Below, in pieces: positions 1 through 10,309 of a DNA stretch of 64,000 nt. Below the pieces are notes generated by a model. The model did not search any database. It was not told where the DNA came from and worked only from the letters and a program-made list of their open reading frames with translations. The first letter of the stretch is position 1, and every line of letters begins with the position of its first letter. The DNA comes from Tritrichomonas musculus (Eukaryota > Parabasalia > Tritrichomonadida > Tritrichomonadidae), in contig JAPFFF010000006.1 of assembly GCA_039105265.1 (NCBI GenBank), positions 1,426,001 to 1,490,000 of the forward strand. The letters are read 5' to 3'. The translations under genes and the position numbers were made by a program.

Positions 1-2455
1 CTTCATTAGTTCCGTTGCTATTTTCAGCATTACCATTTTCGTCATTTTGCTGTGACTGACTTTGATTTTGTTGAGAACTGACATTTTCGTTTGATTGATT
101 TTGCTGATCGTTTTCTTGCTCTTGTAATTCTTGCATCTCTTCGCTGTTCAACTTGTAGAAATGAAGGCCAAAATCGCCGGGTTCATCAAATGCTGGCATA
201 TGAAGTGGTATGTTTGAATATTCGGATGATTCATCACCTGCTGCAAGTTCAAAGCTTTGCGGTTTGATGAGGTCTTTGCATTTCGGAAGTTTAATATTTT
301 CAAGTGGAATGAAATTAAGATCTGCTTGAGATTGGTTTGATTCTTGAGCCTGAATACCAAGTAAACAAAGAGCTGGATTCATTAATGGGTACTTCTTGCT
401 CATGATTTGGAGGTTTTGAATGCTTCGTGTGACCATAAAAACGATGAAAAGCCCATCAAAATCTTCTATTTCTTCGTAAATCTGTCTGGCTATTTCGAAT
501 TGTCCACATCTTTCAGCATTATCTGCAACTAATTTACTTAATTCTTTGTCATTTTTAACCATAGCTCGCAATTCGTTAAATCGACCAAATCGAGTATAAA
601 TATCTATTACATCAGGGGTAACTTTGGATAAAGGACATTTCGCATAAACTGACATCAACGCAACTCGGCTGGAAAACTTTATTTGCGAAGGATCTATTGG
701 AAGATGAGGGAGATGATCAAGAACATAAGGAAGGGCTGAAAGATTAGGATCAGCTTCTAAATCGTTAAGAATATTTAATATCATAGGCCTTTTTTCAACA
801 ACGATTTGAAGTTCTGGAATTGTTGTTACAAAGATTAATTGTGATGGAAGAACTGCAGATAAAAGACACATGTTGTTTGGAAGTTGAACAATACTTTGTT
901 TTTCACCATTTTTGTTAATCGAAATAACTTTATTTCCTTCAACAGCGAAAAGAGTATAGCCAAGCCAGCAACAAGAAGAGACTGATACTGGAATACAACC
1001 AAAATCAAACGAATCGATCTCTTCAAATTGATTTGAATTTCGCAAAGATTCATTTTCTTTTTTGTAGATAAAAATGCCTTTAGCAGTGCAGATAGCAGGC
1101 CAAGCAAATATAATTGCATTACGTGGAAGTCTAAATTGAATAAATTTGTCATTTTTGATAAATGCTGCGGTACCTTCTTCAGAAGAATACAATGCGACAC
1201 TATCACGCATACGGAATATGGAATCATAATTGTGATCTTCAGGAAGATCAATTATCTTAACTTCTTCGATAGATAGCAAACTTTTACGGACTGCTACAAT
1301 TCGATTTTTTTCAAGAATCCATGTTTGCTTTTTAGTATCTGTAGCAGCATCGATACCTTCTTCATCTCGCTTGTTAGCACCTGCAACTAAAGTCTGTATT
1401 CTCTTGACACCTTCATTACTAATGTAAACAACAGTAATTAAAGCAGCTGAGTTTAATATTTTAATTATTGTCTTGGCGTTGTGTAAAGTTGCAAATTTCG
1501 TAACATTTGTCATATCAAACGAATAAATATTCGATCCTGATGCAAATAATAATAAATCCTCGATAACAAATATTGATGATGTAAAAGGTTCTGGAGGTTG
1601 GAATTGTAAACAAGAACAAATAGGCTTTTTGATGAATTCAAATAATTTAGTTTGGTTTTTCCCCACAAGTGCAATTGTAGATCCTCCTCGACTAACTGAT
1701 TCAGCTCGGAAGTGTGTTAAAAATGTTTCACCTGTATCAATTGAAAATGCTGTACCATCTCGAGTGACAGCAATTCCTTGGGCATAATAAATTGGCTTAG
1801 TTCGATGCGGCGTATCCACTGTTCTGGTAGACTTATTATCTGTATTTATAATCTGAAGCCTACCATCGTTTAGGCCTATTGTAATAAATAAACCTTTAAA
1901 ATGGACAAAAGAAAACCTTTCTTGATATGGAATTGAAGCTAAGACTTGAATTTCAGGTTGCAACGTAACAACAACAAGCAAATTTGATTCAGTATAAGCA
2001 ACAAATTGCGGTAATGACTTATTGGATGCAATAACTTTTGCTTTTGACTTTAAATCATAATAGCTAACCAATTCATTTTGTGTGGCGCTTGAATAATAAA
2101 CTCGATTTAAATAAAGCGTTTCTTGAAAAATAATATGTGTACCAATTGAAACTCTCGTTACCAATATACCAGCTTTCATCTGGATTGCTCTTATAACTTT
2201 TCCTGTATATGTTTCTAAGACAACTATTAACTCAGATCTCTCTTTTGATGCTGGATATATGAGGGCATATCTTTCTGGAAAGGCTGATGAGAAAGAGAAT
2301 TGACGAGGTTGATGAGGTAAATAATAAAAATACGAACAAAATCCATTTCTTGTTGATATGATTGAAACATTAGGGCCCTTAATCTGTAGCATTTCATTTT
2401 CATTTAATAATGCTGAAAACGTTGAAGATTCAACTGTGACAAGAGGTGTTATCAT
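1..2455 (-). CDS. Beta-propeller plus alpha-solenoid protein, cut by left edge
   Basis: An uninterrupted frame of 818 codons runs from an ATG at 2455 to the left edge, so the C-terminus lies outside the window. I do not recognise the family with confidence. The first 550 or so residues are beta-rich with irregular propeller-like blades (for example GLFITIGLNDGRLQIINTD and GTAFSIDTG). From about residue 560 it turns helical (SRVALMSVYAKCP, AERCGQFEIARQIYEEIEDF), like the solenoid of membrane-coat or intraflagellar-transport proteins. The last visible 35 residues are a Gln/Asn-rich low-complexity stretch. A coat, tethering or nucleoporin-like role is only inference from architecture. It is divergent from the hydrolase gene at 2837, with about 380 bp between the two ATGs. 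Confidence 0.7.
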   Translation of the reverse strand, partial: MITPLVTVESSTFSALLNENEMLQIKGPNVSIISTRNGFCSYFYYLPHQPRQFSFSSAFPERYALIYPASKERSELIVVLETYTGKVIRAIQMKAGILVTRVSIGTHIIFQETLYLNRVYYSSATQNELVSYYDLKSKAKVIASNKSLPQFVAYTESNLLVVVTLQPEIQVLASIPYQERFSFVHFKGLFITIGLNDGRLQIINTDNKSTRTVDTPHRTKPIYYAQGIAVTRDGTAFSIDTGETFLTHFRAESVSRGGSTIALVGKNQTKLFEFIKKPICSCLQFQPPEPFTSSIFVIEDLLLFASGSNIYSFDMTNVTKFATLHNAKTIIKILNSAALITVVYISNEGVKRIQTLVAGANKRDEEGIDAATDTKKQTWILEKNRIVAVRKSLLSIEEVKIIDLPEDHNYDSIFRMRDSVALYSSEEGTAAFIKNDKFIQFRLPRNAIIFAWPAICTAKGIFIYKKENESLRNSNQFEEIDSFDFGCIPVSVSSCCWLGYTLFAVEGNKVISINKNGEKQSIVQLPNNMCLLSAVLPSQLIFVTTIPELQIVVEKRPMILNILNDLEADPNLSALPYVLDHLPHLPIDPSQIKFSSRVALMSVYAKCPLSKVTPDVIDIYTRFGRFNELRAMVKNDKELSKLVADNAERCGQFEIARQIYEEIEDFDGLFIVFMVTRSIQNLQIMSKKYPLMNPALCLLGIQAQESNQSQADLNFIPLENIKLPKCKDLIKPQSFELAAGDESSEYSNIPLHMPAFDEPGDFGLHFYKLNSEEMQELQEQENDQQNQSNENVSSQQNQSQSQQNDENGNAENSNGTNE

Positions 2456-2550
2456 TTTTTATATGTTTTTCTTTATAACTTTTTGAGAATATCAATTTTA
2501 TTGAATAATGTGAATCATATTTATTGTTAACAAAAATTGAATATTCAATC

Positions 2551-2565
2551 AAAAATCGTAAAATC
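2551..2565 (-). promoter_or_regulatory. ACGAT-type upstream motif
   Basis: On the minus strand the sequence reads GATTTTACGATTTTT, about 100 bases upstream of the ATG at 2455. It resembles the Myb recognition elements (TAACGATA type) described in Trichomonas vaginalis. Function is inferred only. Confidence 0.3.
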
Positions 2566-2770
2566 ACAATTTGCTAAAAAAAAAAATAAATTAAAAAGAA
2601 TATTCTTTCTTTATAAAAAATATCCAATGAAAACATCAATATAAAACCTTATACTCTTGACCAAATATATATTGAAGCCTATAAAATATTTTTCAATTTA
2701 TAAAAATTCAAAATATAAGATAAAGCGAAATAATAATAATTGCATAATATATAGTAAATAAATAAATAAT

Positions 2771-2775
2771 ACGAT
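2771..2775 (+). promoter_or_regulatory. ACGAT motif upstream of hydrolase gene
   Basis: ACGAT followed by a T-run, about 62 bases before the ATG at 2837. It is one of several similar motifs upstream of genes in this window. A short A+T-type word can occur by chance. Confidence 0.25.
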
Positions 2776-2836
2776 TTTTTCTGTAAAAACAATGATATAA
2801 TTGAAATAATTTTATAAAAACTCTTGTCTTTGACAA

Positions 2837-3829
2837 ATGCTTGAAGAAGAAATTAGCAATCACAGTCTTACTGAAAATGCTCGCCGTGCTGTTGATGTAA
2901 TTATCAGGCCACCACGTGCAGACTATGATCCAGATGAAATTTCACACATTTTTTTTAATTCGAAACTTCCACCAATTCCATGCATTCCAGTTACGTTTTT
3001 AAATAGAAGGAAACAGAAAATAGTTGGCTCATTTTATGCAAGCGGTTCATTTCAAACAGAAAGTATACATAGATGCATCATTTATCTACATGGAAACATT
3101 GGCTCTCAAAAAGAAGGTAGAACTATCGTACCACAATATGCTCCGCGTGGAATTTCAGTATTTTGCTTTGATTTTTCTGGCAGTGGTTTATCAGATGGTG
3201 AGTATGTTACCCTTGGATATAATGAAAGTCGCGATGTTATTGATGTAATTAACTTTTTAGCTGTAGAAATGGAGATTACAGAATTTGTTCTTTGGGGGCG
3301 TTCAATGGGTGCAACTACTGCTATTCTTGCTGCTCCTAATTCTAAGCTTATTAAAGGAATAATAGTTGATTCAGCATATTCAGATCTTGACAATCTTTTC
3401 GATTCAATTGGTCAAGCTGCTTCATTAAATGCAGTAATTCGATATTTTGGAGTTAAGTGGATTAAATTAGAAGTGTATACTAAGGCAAGATTCAATTGCA
3501 ATGAAGTATCAGCTATTTCAATTGCACCTAAGTGCAAAGTTCCCATGTTAATTGGTCATGCTGTAGATGATGATTTTATTCCATACATTCAAGCTGCTAC
3601 AATATATGAAGCTTATGGTGGACCTAAGGAGCTTGTACCACTTGTAGGAAACCATAATAGCACAAGAGATAAAGAATGGTATCTTGAGTGCGCCAAATTT
3701 ATATTTGAAATTTTCAATTTACCATTTGAAAAATTTAAAATAGATCTTTCAAATGAACCAAAACCAGAACATTGCCAAACATATATAGACTTGTTTAATA
3801 ATTCTGTGCCTAAAAATCAATTTCAATAA
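2837..3829 (+). CDS. Alpha/beta hydrolase (S9-like serine hydrolase)
   Basis: 330-residue protein starting at an ATG. It has a full alpha/beta-hydrolase core: the oxyanion-hole HGN at residues 85-87, the nucleophile elbow GRSMG at 154-158 with Ser156, an acid in the VDDDF stretch at 243-247, and the catalytic His273 in GNHNS. The pattern is closest to the ABHD17/ABHD13-like group, which in trichomonads is usually filed as clan SC family S9 peptidases. No signal peptide or membrane span is visible, so a cytosolic or peripheral esterase, thioesterase or peptidase is expected; the substrate cannot be read from sequence. The stop codon lies in TAAA, as at several genes here. The C-terminal 50 residues beyond His273 are family-variable. 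Confidence 0.88.
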   Translation: MLEEEISNHSLTENARRAVDVIIRPPRADYDPDEISHIFFNSKLPPIPCIPVTFLNRRKQKIVGSFYASGSFQTESIHRCIIYLHGNIGSQKEGRTIVPQYAPRGISVFCFDFSGSGLSDGEYVTLGYNESRDVIDVINFLAVEMEITEFVLWGRSMGATTAILAAPNSKLIKGIIVDSAYSDLDNLFDSIGQAASLNAVIRYFGVKWIKLEVYTKARFNCNEVSAISIAPKCKVPMLIGHAVDDDFIPYIQAATIYEAYGGPKELVPLVGNHNSTRDKEWYLECAKFIFEIFNLPFEKFKIDLSNEPKPEHCQTYIDLFNNSVPKNQFQ

Positions 3830-4189
3830 AACATGATCAAAATTTCATGATGACAAGCTTGAAACTTTCATCTGAAATATGTTATAGTTCATACAAGGTA
3901 TAATGCAATTGTATTCATTTATTCTATCTTTAGATAAACATAGAAAATTAGATATTAATTCAACTTATAAATAAATATACCTTCTATTTGTAGCTCTTTT
4001 ATTTCTTTATTTACATATAAATTTTATATTTACCAGTTAAAAACAGTTTTGAAATTATGATAATTTGAATTAAATTTAATTGACAAGAAGAAAATTTATA
4101 TGGTTCATAAATGAATGAAGTTTTTTTTCAAACATTGATTTTATTAATATTACAAAACTTGTACCAATTCTTAAGTTAGAAAGAAAATA
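3830..4189. other. Convergent intergenic spacer
   Basis: A+T-rich spacer between the 3' ends of two convergent genes. I see no ORF, repeat or RNA gene in it. Confidence 0.6.
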
Positions 4190-6709
4190 CTAAATAATTT
4201 GAAAATTATGCATTGAATTTAGGTTCATAGTAAAATAGTAGAAAAGTTTCTCTGATGCGCTTATTATTTGGTCTTTTGTACCATCCACAAATGTACTTGC
4301 TACATTTTCAATAACATCACTTTCAGATTTATCTTGAGAGACTAACATTTGAATAATAGAAGAAAATAAATCAGGATGCAATTTAAAAAGATACGATACA
4401 GAAAGATACATTGAATAAGGCAGCTTATTACCAGCTCCTTTTTTTAGACACTCTTTCACTATATTATCTGTGAGCCCATCAATTGGATTTGGAATTTTTC
4501 CAATTTCTGCAAACATTAAAAAAATATTGAAAAGCTTGTTGCATAAGTCAAAAGCAAAATATTTTTGTTGCATCCAAAGTAAAACAGTTTTAAGGAACAA
4601 ACAAATAGTGTTGTCATTTAATAATAAATTCCACAAATCTTCCAGATTCTGAAATGCCAGAAAATAATTTACTAAAAAAATAATATCTGAATCAGAAATA
4701 ATTTTCTGATTGATTGAATTGAGAGCATCAACATTCTTTATCATTAAATCAACTATGAAATAATCTTTATAAAAAAATAATATTCCAATATTTAATGACG
4801 AAATTTGATAAATGATTGTTAAAGATTTCATAATTTTTTTCTGAATATGAAAATTATCTACTAAATTAACAGCAAAGTCATTTAAAACTTGACATAATAT
4901 CTTAACATAAGAAATAATTTGATCACACATTGTTGGGAAAAAAGTTTCCTTAATTCTTTTAATGATAGAATAAATAAAACTCGAAATTGATAAAGGACTG
5001 ACTTTTGATATGAAATCATTTAATATCAAAGGAATGAAAACCTCGAGTAACAAATTCAAAGGGATTTCTTTAATATAATCCAGAATGATTTCTGGATCTA
5101 AATTTGGAATTGAAAGTAGGCTTTCAATTATTTTGTCAATAAAACTTAATTTTGAAATTTTTTGAAAAACAATTTTCATTTCTTTTCGAAGAACTTTTTG
5201 ATTAACAAATTGAAAAAGTGGATTAGTGATTAAAAAAGTGAACTGGCTTTCATCAATTATTTGAATTTTATTGATATAATCTGTTGCACCTCGAAAAACG
5301 TTTATATCAATATCTTGAATTATTTGCAAATTTTGAATTAGAAAAATCATTGCGTGAAAATACTCATTTGCGAAATAAGAAGCTGGGGAATAAACTTTAA
5401 CGAATGCATTCAAAAAGTTAACAATGAAATCAATTGATTTGTCATCTAAACTAAAAAATGACACCAAACAATTCTTATCAATTTCAATAAATTGAAGATA
5501 TTTAGTAATTGAATTGTTTCCATGCTTTAAAACCATTTCTTTGATGATTTCAAACGACGCCATCGAATGAATGTCAGAAAGAACAGACATAGAATTGATG
5601 TAATCAGAAACAAACAAGTTTGAACAAATCTCAAAAAAGCTTGAAATCGATGAATTTGATTCATTCATTCCTTTGTATTGAATTTTGGAAATATTCATTA
5701 CAATCAACGATCGACATTTATTCATCATTTCATGAGAAAATGCCAATGCTTCTTCAGACTTCGAATTACAACTCAATTGATCAAGATTGCTAAAAAATGT
5801 GAGAAGTTTGGTATTAATTTCAATCATTTGATTGAAATTTTCAAAGGAAAATTCTAATAATGAAAAATTTTTTTGAATTAAATCAATAAAAAATGAATCA
5901 AAAGGAAGACTTCGGAAAGAGCTAGTTTTTCGTAAATCAGTCAATAAATCCGACTTCCATGAAAGTTGTTGATTGCTTGAAATAATGTCATCGAAAACAT
6001 TTATGTATTCAAGAACAAATGTATCAAAGATTAAATTGCTCTCAAAAAGATAACCTAATTGTAACAAATTGCACAAAGCTTCACGTACATACTCGTTTGA
6101 ATAACAATATTTAAATAATTCTAAATGAATTTTCTGAGAAACAATGACTGGTATTAATAATCGAACAATGGGAGTTATATTGAGCATTTCATTGAACGTT
6201 TGAGCCATTGCTGGCAATTTATGGATGATGCTTAATAAAATATTTTCGAAACCTGCCGCATTTTGTATTTTCTTGACAAAACGAATTGTATATTGTAGAA
6301 CTACTTTATAACGATCATCTCCAATTGAAAAAATATCATTCAAAATTTGATAAGCGATTGGTGGATTATGCTTAAATAAAGAAGCAAAAAGATCAATAGA
6401 AAATGCAGAAGATACAATCGAGCTATTATAATTATCAGATTTAAAAACATTAGCGTAATAATTTTCTAAACGATCAGCAATATTTGACGAAAAACTTTTA
6501 TCAAAAAAATTGGTTAAAATTTTCATAGAAATGCATTTTGTATTTTCGCAACATATTGCTTGATCATTGCAGAATAATGAATCAACCAATATTGATAATG
6601 ATTGCTCATTCGTTGGATATTGAGAAAGCATATTCAAAGAATCTTGTGATGATGAAAAAGCTTTTATTACCATCGAATTAAATTTACAAATTTCATCTAT
6701 TGGTTCCAT
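4190..6709 (-). CDS. Large helical-repeat (HEAT/ARM-like) protein, unknown
   Basis: 839-residue protein from an ATG at 6709. The whole length is predicted helical by eye: alternating Leu/Ile/Phe-rich amphipathic stretches, many Asn and Ser, and no membrane span, zinc motif or catalytic signature. The overall look (for example an N-terminal SILVDSLFC segment followed by repeated helix pairs) is that of a HEAT/ARM alpha-solenoid such as an exportin or other karyopherin, but no importin-beta N-terminal signature could be confirmed. It stops with TAG. It is convergent with the hydrolase gene and faces the gene-free mobile-element tract at its 5' side. A role in nuclear transport is speculation; gene reality is well supported by an 840-codon open frame in A+T-rich DNA. 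Confidence 0.8.
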   Translation of the reverse strand: MEPIDEICKFNSMVIKAFSSSQDSLNMLSQYPTNEQSLSILVDSLFCNDQAICCENTKCISMKILTNFFDKSFSSNIADRLENYYANVFKSDNYNSSIVSSAFSIDLFASLFKHNPPIAYQILNDIFSIGDDRYKVVLQYTIRFVKKIQNAAGFENILLSIIHKLPAMAQTFNEMLNITPIVRLLIPVIVSQKIHLELFKYCYSNEYVREALCNLLQLGYLFESNLIFDTFVLEYINVFDDIISSNQQLSWKSDLLTDLRKTSSFRSLPFDSFFIDLIQKNFSLLEFSFENFNQMIEINTKLLTFFSNLDQLSCNSKSEEALAFSHEMMNKCRSLIVMNISKIQYKGMNESNSSISSFFEICSNLFVSDYINSMSVLSDIHSMASFEIIKEMVLKHGNNSITKYLQFIEIDKNCLVSFFSLDDKSIDFIVNFLNAFVKVYSPASYFANEYFHAMIFLIQNLQIIQDIDINVFRGATDYINKIQIIDESQFTFLITNPLFQFVNQKVLRKEMKIVFQKISKLSFIDKIIESLLSIPNLDPEIILDYIKEIPLNLLLEVFIPLILNDFISKVSPLSISSFIYSIIKRIKETFFPTMCDQIISYVKILCQVLNDFAVNLVDNFHIQKKIMKSLTIIYQISSLNIGILFFYKDYFIVDLMIKNVDALNSINQKIISDSDIIFLVNYFLAFQNLEDLWNLLLNDNTICLFLKTVLLWMQQKYFAFDLCNKLFNIFLMFAEIGKIPNPIDGLTDNIVKECLKKGAGNKLPYSMYLSVSYLFKLHPDLFSSIIQMLVSQDKSESDVIENVASTFVDGTKDQIISASEKLFYYFTMNLNSMHNFQII

Positions 6710-7944
6710 ATATTATAATACAAAATTTTATATGGACGTTTAAGGGTCTACTCTACTGATTTGAGAGGTTAAATGGTCATATCTAATACTATAAAAATGC
6801 TTGATTTTGGTGAATATAGACAATTATTTTTAAAATATTGAAATTACTGCAAGCACACAAACTATAATAAGCATTTTGGGATTATGTAAAGCGAAAATCA
6901 TATGGAAATGCAGATGCAGATATGATATCATTAAAAATTTTAATAAATACATTTTTATATGATTTTTATTATTGTTTATTTAATCATAATAAGAAATTAA
7001 AGTTTAAATCATAAGCCCCTCTATTAAAAATAAAGATTTTAAAAAATATTAAAATAAACGTTAGATAGTTATCTTTTTTTAGAAGGTAATGTTAACCAAA
7101 ATCATAAACGTACGAAAAATTTTAAAATCGCTGCAAACTTTTTTGTGATGAATAAAAAAAAATTAGATACAATTTATCATATTTATCATCACTTTAGCGA
7201 CAAATATCACGTTCGTTCTCGTAAAACCACACAAAAAAAAGATATCAAATATTGATGCTGAAAATATTTCTTGATAAAACTTTGTAAATCAGCATATTTT
7301 TATATTATAATTAGTTTGTTATAGATATGAGAAAATACATTAAGTAGATATTGCTGAGAAGAAAAATTGAAAAAAAGCGTATTTACTTTATAAGTTTTTT
7401 TATAGTTTATTTAATCAAATGTAATATTGACAAATCGGTGTAATATTAATTAAAGTTTTCTTTTGGTATAAAAGAACTATTTTTTGTGCTGATGATTGTC
7501 GAAATATGATATCAATCAGCATGTCAAAAATAATATTTTTAAGCTTACTCTCTTTACATCTCTTCTAAATTTCGCATAACATTAATAAAAAGGTAAAAAT
7601 TAAACAAAATATTAAAGCATAAAGATCTCTATTCAAAATAAAATGATTCAAATTTTTTACGCCAAAACGACGTTTTGCATAAATAAATTATATGATTCAT
7701 CATGCATCGGTGTTATTAAAATTGAATTAAAGAAGAAATTGATGATAAATGTTATTTCAAATAAGATTTTTATTAAATTTTTAATAACAAAAAATGGTGG
7801 GGAAAAAAAAGAATCAGAAAAAGATGAAGAAGAGGATAAAAAAGTTGATGTTAAAAATGCTGAATAAGACGAAGATATAAATGCAGAAAAATATATAAAT
7901 GATGAATGATGCTATTAAAATAATTATTATTTTGATGTAAAAAT
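6710..7944. other. Gene-poor A+T-rich tract
   Basis: About 1.2 kb before the mobile-element cluster. The only open stretch (7643-7867, 74 codons, Lys/Asn/Ile and acidic) has the composition of A+T-rich non-coding DNA and no recognisable domain. No RNA gene was recognised. Confidence 0.5.
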
Positions 7945-8987
7945 TTTGGGGGAATCGTATTTTTCTACGCCACTTTTTGAAAACTTTTAAACTTTTTGAA
8001 TACTTTTTTATACATTTTTTATTCAATTTTTGCTAAATAATGAATAAATATTTAGTTCAAATGGCTTCCCGATTCATCCAGCAATTCAAGGAGCCTGATT
8101 CGGCTTCGCGCAGCCCTGTGGTGATCACTGGTGCGTATATTCCTGAAAAATTATGTAAAAATAAAAAAAAATTATATCAAAAAAAGCAAATAGTTATAAT
8201 TTTAAGAGAAAATTTAAATTTACGATTTTTTTGGTTAATTTTTTTAACAGAGTAAGTTAAATTTCACCTTAAGATGGCGGTTTTTTACTTTCCATGAATA
8301 GCTATTCAAAAAGTGGTGTAGAAAAAAACGATTGTCCAAAAAAAAGTTCAATTCAAATTTTCTCTTAAAATTATAACTATTTGCTTTTTTTGATATAATT
8401 TTTTTTTTTATTTTTACATCTTAAGGTGAAATTTAAAAAGTGGCGTAGAAAAAAACGATTGTCCAAAGTTTTGTATCTTTTGATTTAGATTTTTTTGTAA
8501 CGATATAGCTACTCATGGAAAGAAAAAACCGTCATATTAAGGTGAAATTTGACTTACTCTGTTAAGAAAATTAACCAAAAAAATCGTAAATTTAAATTTT
8601 ATTGTAAAAGTATTACTATTTGCTTTTTTTGATATGAATTTTTAAACTGGTTCAGTAAATAGGAACAAATGGTCAATTTAAATCATTCTTTTTGAATGAT
8701 TTATTCTTTCAAAAATGGCAAAACCGGATTTTCAAGGTCAATTTGTTGTTCCGATTTACTGAAACCAGTTTATATTTTTAAAAAAATTTTCAGGAATATA
8801 CCAACCAGTGATCACCACAGGGCTGCGCGAAGCCGAATCGGGCTCATTGAATTGCTGGATGAATCGGGAAGCTATTTTAACAATATAATTATGCATTTAG
8901 CAAAAATTGAATAAAAAAAGTAAATAAAAGTATTCAAAAAGTTAAAAAGTTTTCAAAAAGTGGAGAAGAAAAATCCGATTCCCCAAA
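7945..8987. mobile_element. Fold-back/MITE-like element with long inverted arms
   Basis: The outer arms (about 7945-8160 and 8775-8987) are near-identical inverted repeats of about 210 bp. They share a relatively G+C-rich block (8060-8130 against 8805-8875) around AGCCCTGTGGTGATCACTGG. Inverted homology continues inward: 8175-8305 pairs with 8510-8640. Each arm is therefore about 360 bp, with a central spacer near 8305-8510. Ends begin GGGG and end CCCC; no clear target-site duplication is visible. The motif CTACGCCACTTTTT near the left end recurs inverted twice in the centre, so the element looks built from repeated end sequences. There is no transposase, so it is non-autonomous. A 126-bp element is inserted in the right arm. 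Confidence 0.8.
8645..8770. mobile_element. 126-bp TA-flanked mini-element nested in the fold-back element
   Basis: Inverted ends AACTGGTTCAGTAAAT (left) and, inverted with one extra T, ATTTACTGAAACCAGTT (right), flanked on both sides by TA (8643-8644 and 8771-8772). A small central palindrome AATCATTC/GAATGATT lies at about 8680-8701. The matching place in the left arm of the larger element (about 8160-8175) lacks this segment, which supports a later insertion. TA duplication suggests a Tc1/mariner-type mobiliser. Confidence 0.7.
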
Positions 8988-9012
8988 TCATGAATGAAAC
9001 TTTTTAAATAGC

Positions 9013-9123
<111 letters not shown>

Positions 9124-9820
9124 GGGCTTCATTTTTAGACCAAAGAATAAAAAGCATGGTCTTTTTTTTTGAGAGAAAATAGATCAAAATTTTTAAAATT
9201 TTTTTTGAAAATTTTGAAAGTTTATAAACTTTTTTAATAAATATGTTTTTTTATGAAATATACAATGCAAATATAATATTTTTTAAAAAACTAAAGTAAA
9301 AATTGCTATACTTCTTTTTTTATTTCAATTTTGGATTGATATTCAAAAATTTGTATGCTTATAATGCTTTTTTGTTGGAAAAGATTTAGACCAATCAAAC
9401 GGTCTCCTTTAGACCATGTAAAGCTATTAAAAATGATTGTAAAGTATTCAAATAACAAAAAAATCGGTTTTTTAGACCAATATGGCACTTTTGTTAGACC
9501 ACGAAAAAACCAAGATTTTTTTCTTGAAAAAGTGATTTTTTTTCAGAATTTTTTTGAATTAAAAAAGAATTGGCGGAATTTAAAAAATCTCATAAAAAGT
9601 GTAGAAATTATTAGATTTATTTATAAATTATATATTAGCCTAAATTAGCCTATAACTGTTATTTTTGACTACTGTTTGTTTGATTAAAAATACTATTTAT
9701 TAGAAAAATCTTTTATTTTATGTAAAAATTTTAAAAATTTTATGATTATAATTCAATGTATATTTAGCTGGTCTAATAGACCAAAAAATATCAATGTCCA
9801 AAGGTCTAAAAATGAAGGCC
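9124..9820. mobile_element. 697-bp TA-flanked MITE with TAGACC ends
   Basis: The ends are inverted repeats: GGGCTTCATTTTTAGACC on the left and, inverted, GGCCTTCATTTTTAGACC on the right, 17 of 18 bases equal. Both sides abut TA inside a TAA microsatellite, consistent with TA target duplication. The motif TTAGACCA recurs inside (9386, 9409, 9472, 9494) and as a palindrome TGGTCTAATAGACCA at 9769-9783, which could be repeated transposase-binding sites. The open stretch within (9355-9648) is short, Lys/Phe/Ile-rich and shows no transposase motif, so the element is most likely non-autonomous. Confidence 0.75.

Positions 9821-9877
<57 letters not shown>
9821..9877. repeat. TAA microsatellite, right part
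   Basis: About 19 TAA units directly after the MITE; the continuation of the array at 9013-9123. Confidence 0.93.
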
Positions 9878-10309
9878 TTCAATTTATATTTATATTTATA
9901 TAAGCTAAAATCAATGAAAAAAATTTTTAATCGAAAAACATAAAAAGTGACAATAAACTTTTTGAATAGTTTTTTATCCAAAAATTGTGAATTTTTTTTG
10001 TTACAAAATTTATTGATTATTTTCAATTATGCAAAAATATTGCAAAACGAAAATATTATTGATTGAAAATACCTCAAAAAGAGTTAACTCTTTTTTGTTT
10101 TAGATTAGAGAAAAAAACAGCAGATTCAATCATTTATTGGAAAATCACGATATTTATTATATTCTTCTTTTTCACAGAAAAAGTCGAACTTTTCAAATAG
10201 GAAGAAGAATTTTGAATATCTAATATTTTACTTAACCTGGTGGATGTGAAGTTTCAAGAGGTATTCAAAAAAAAGTTTGAAGGATTACTTCACTTTTTTT
10301 TTAGTTAAG
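9878..10309. other. Spacer upstream of the GH30 gene
   Basis: A+T-rich. It holds no supported gene. The 5' region of the GH30 gene includes CACGATATTT near 10145 and an in-frame TTG-led extension (10277) that I do not accept as a start. Confidence 0.5.

Larger units (their letters stand above)
2456..2836. other. Divergent intergenic region
   Basis: Very A+T-rich spacer between two divergent start codons. It must hold both promoters. ACGAT-type motifs occur at 2551-2565 (facing the left gene) and 2771-2775 (facing the right gene). No ORF of substance is seen. Confidence 0.6.

Noticed and set aside
7643-7867. 74-codon frame rich in Lys, Ile and acidic residues
   Set aside because: Its composition is that of A+T-rich spacer, no domain is visible, and it ends next to a mobile element.
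10277-10309. N-terminal extension of the GH30 protein
   Set aside because: The extension starts at TTG, not ATG; eukaryotic initiation is more likely at 10310. The same reasoning moved the starts of the eIF4G-like, IST1-like, DNALI1, membrane-protein and importin genes.
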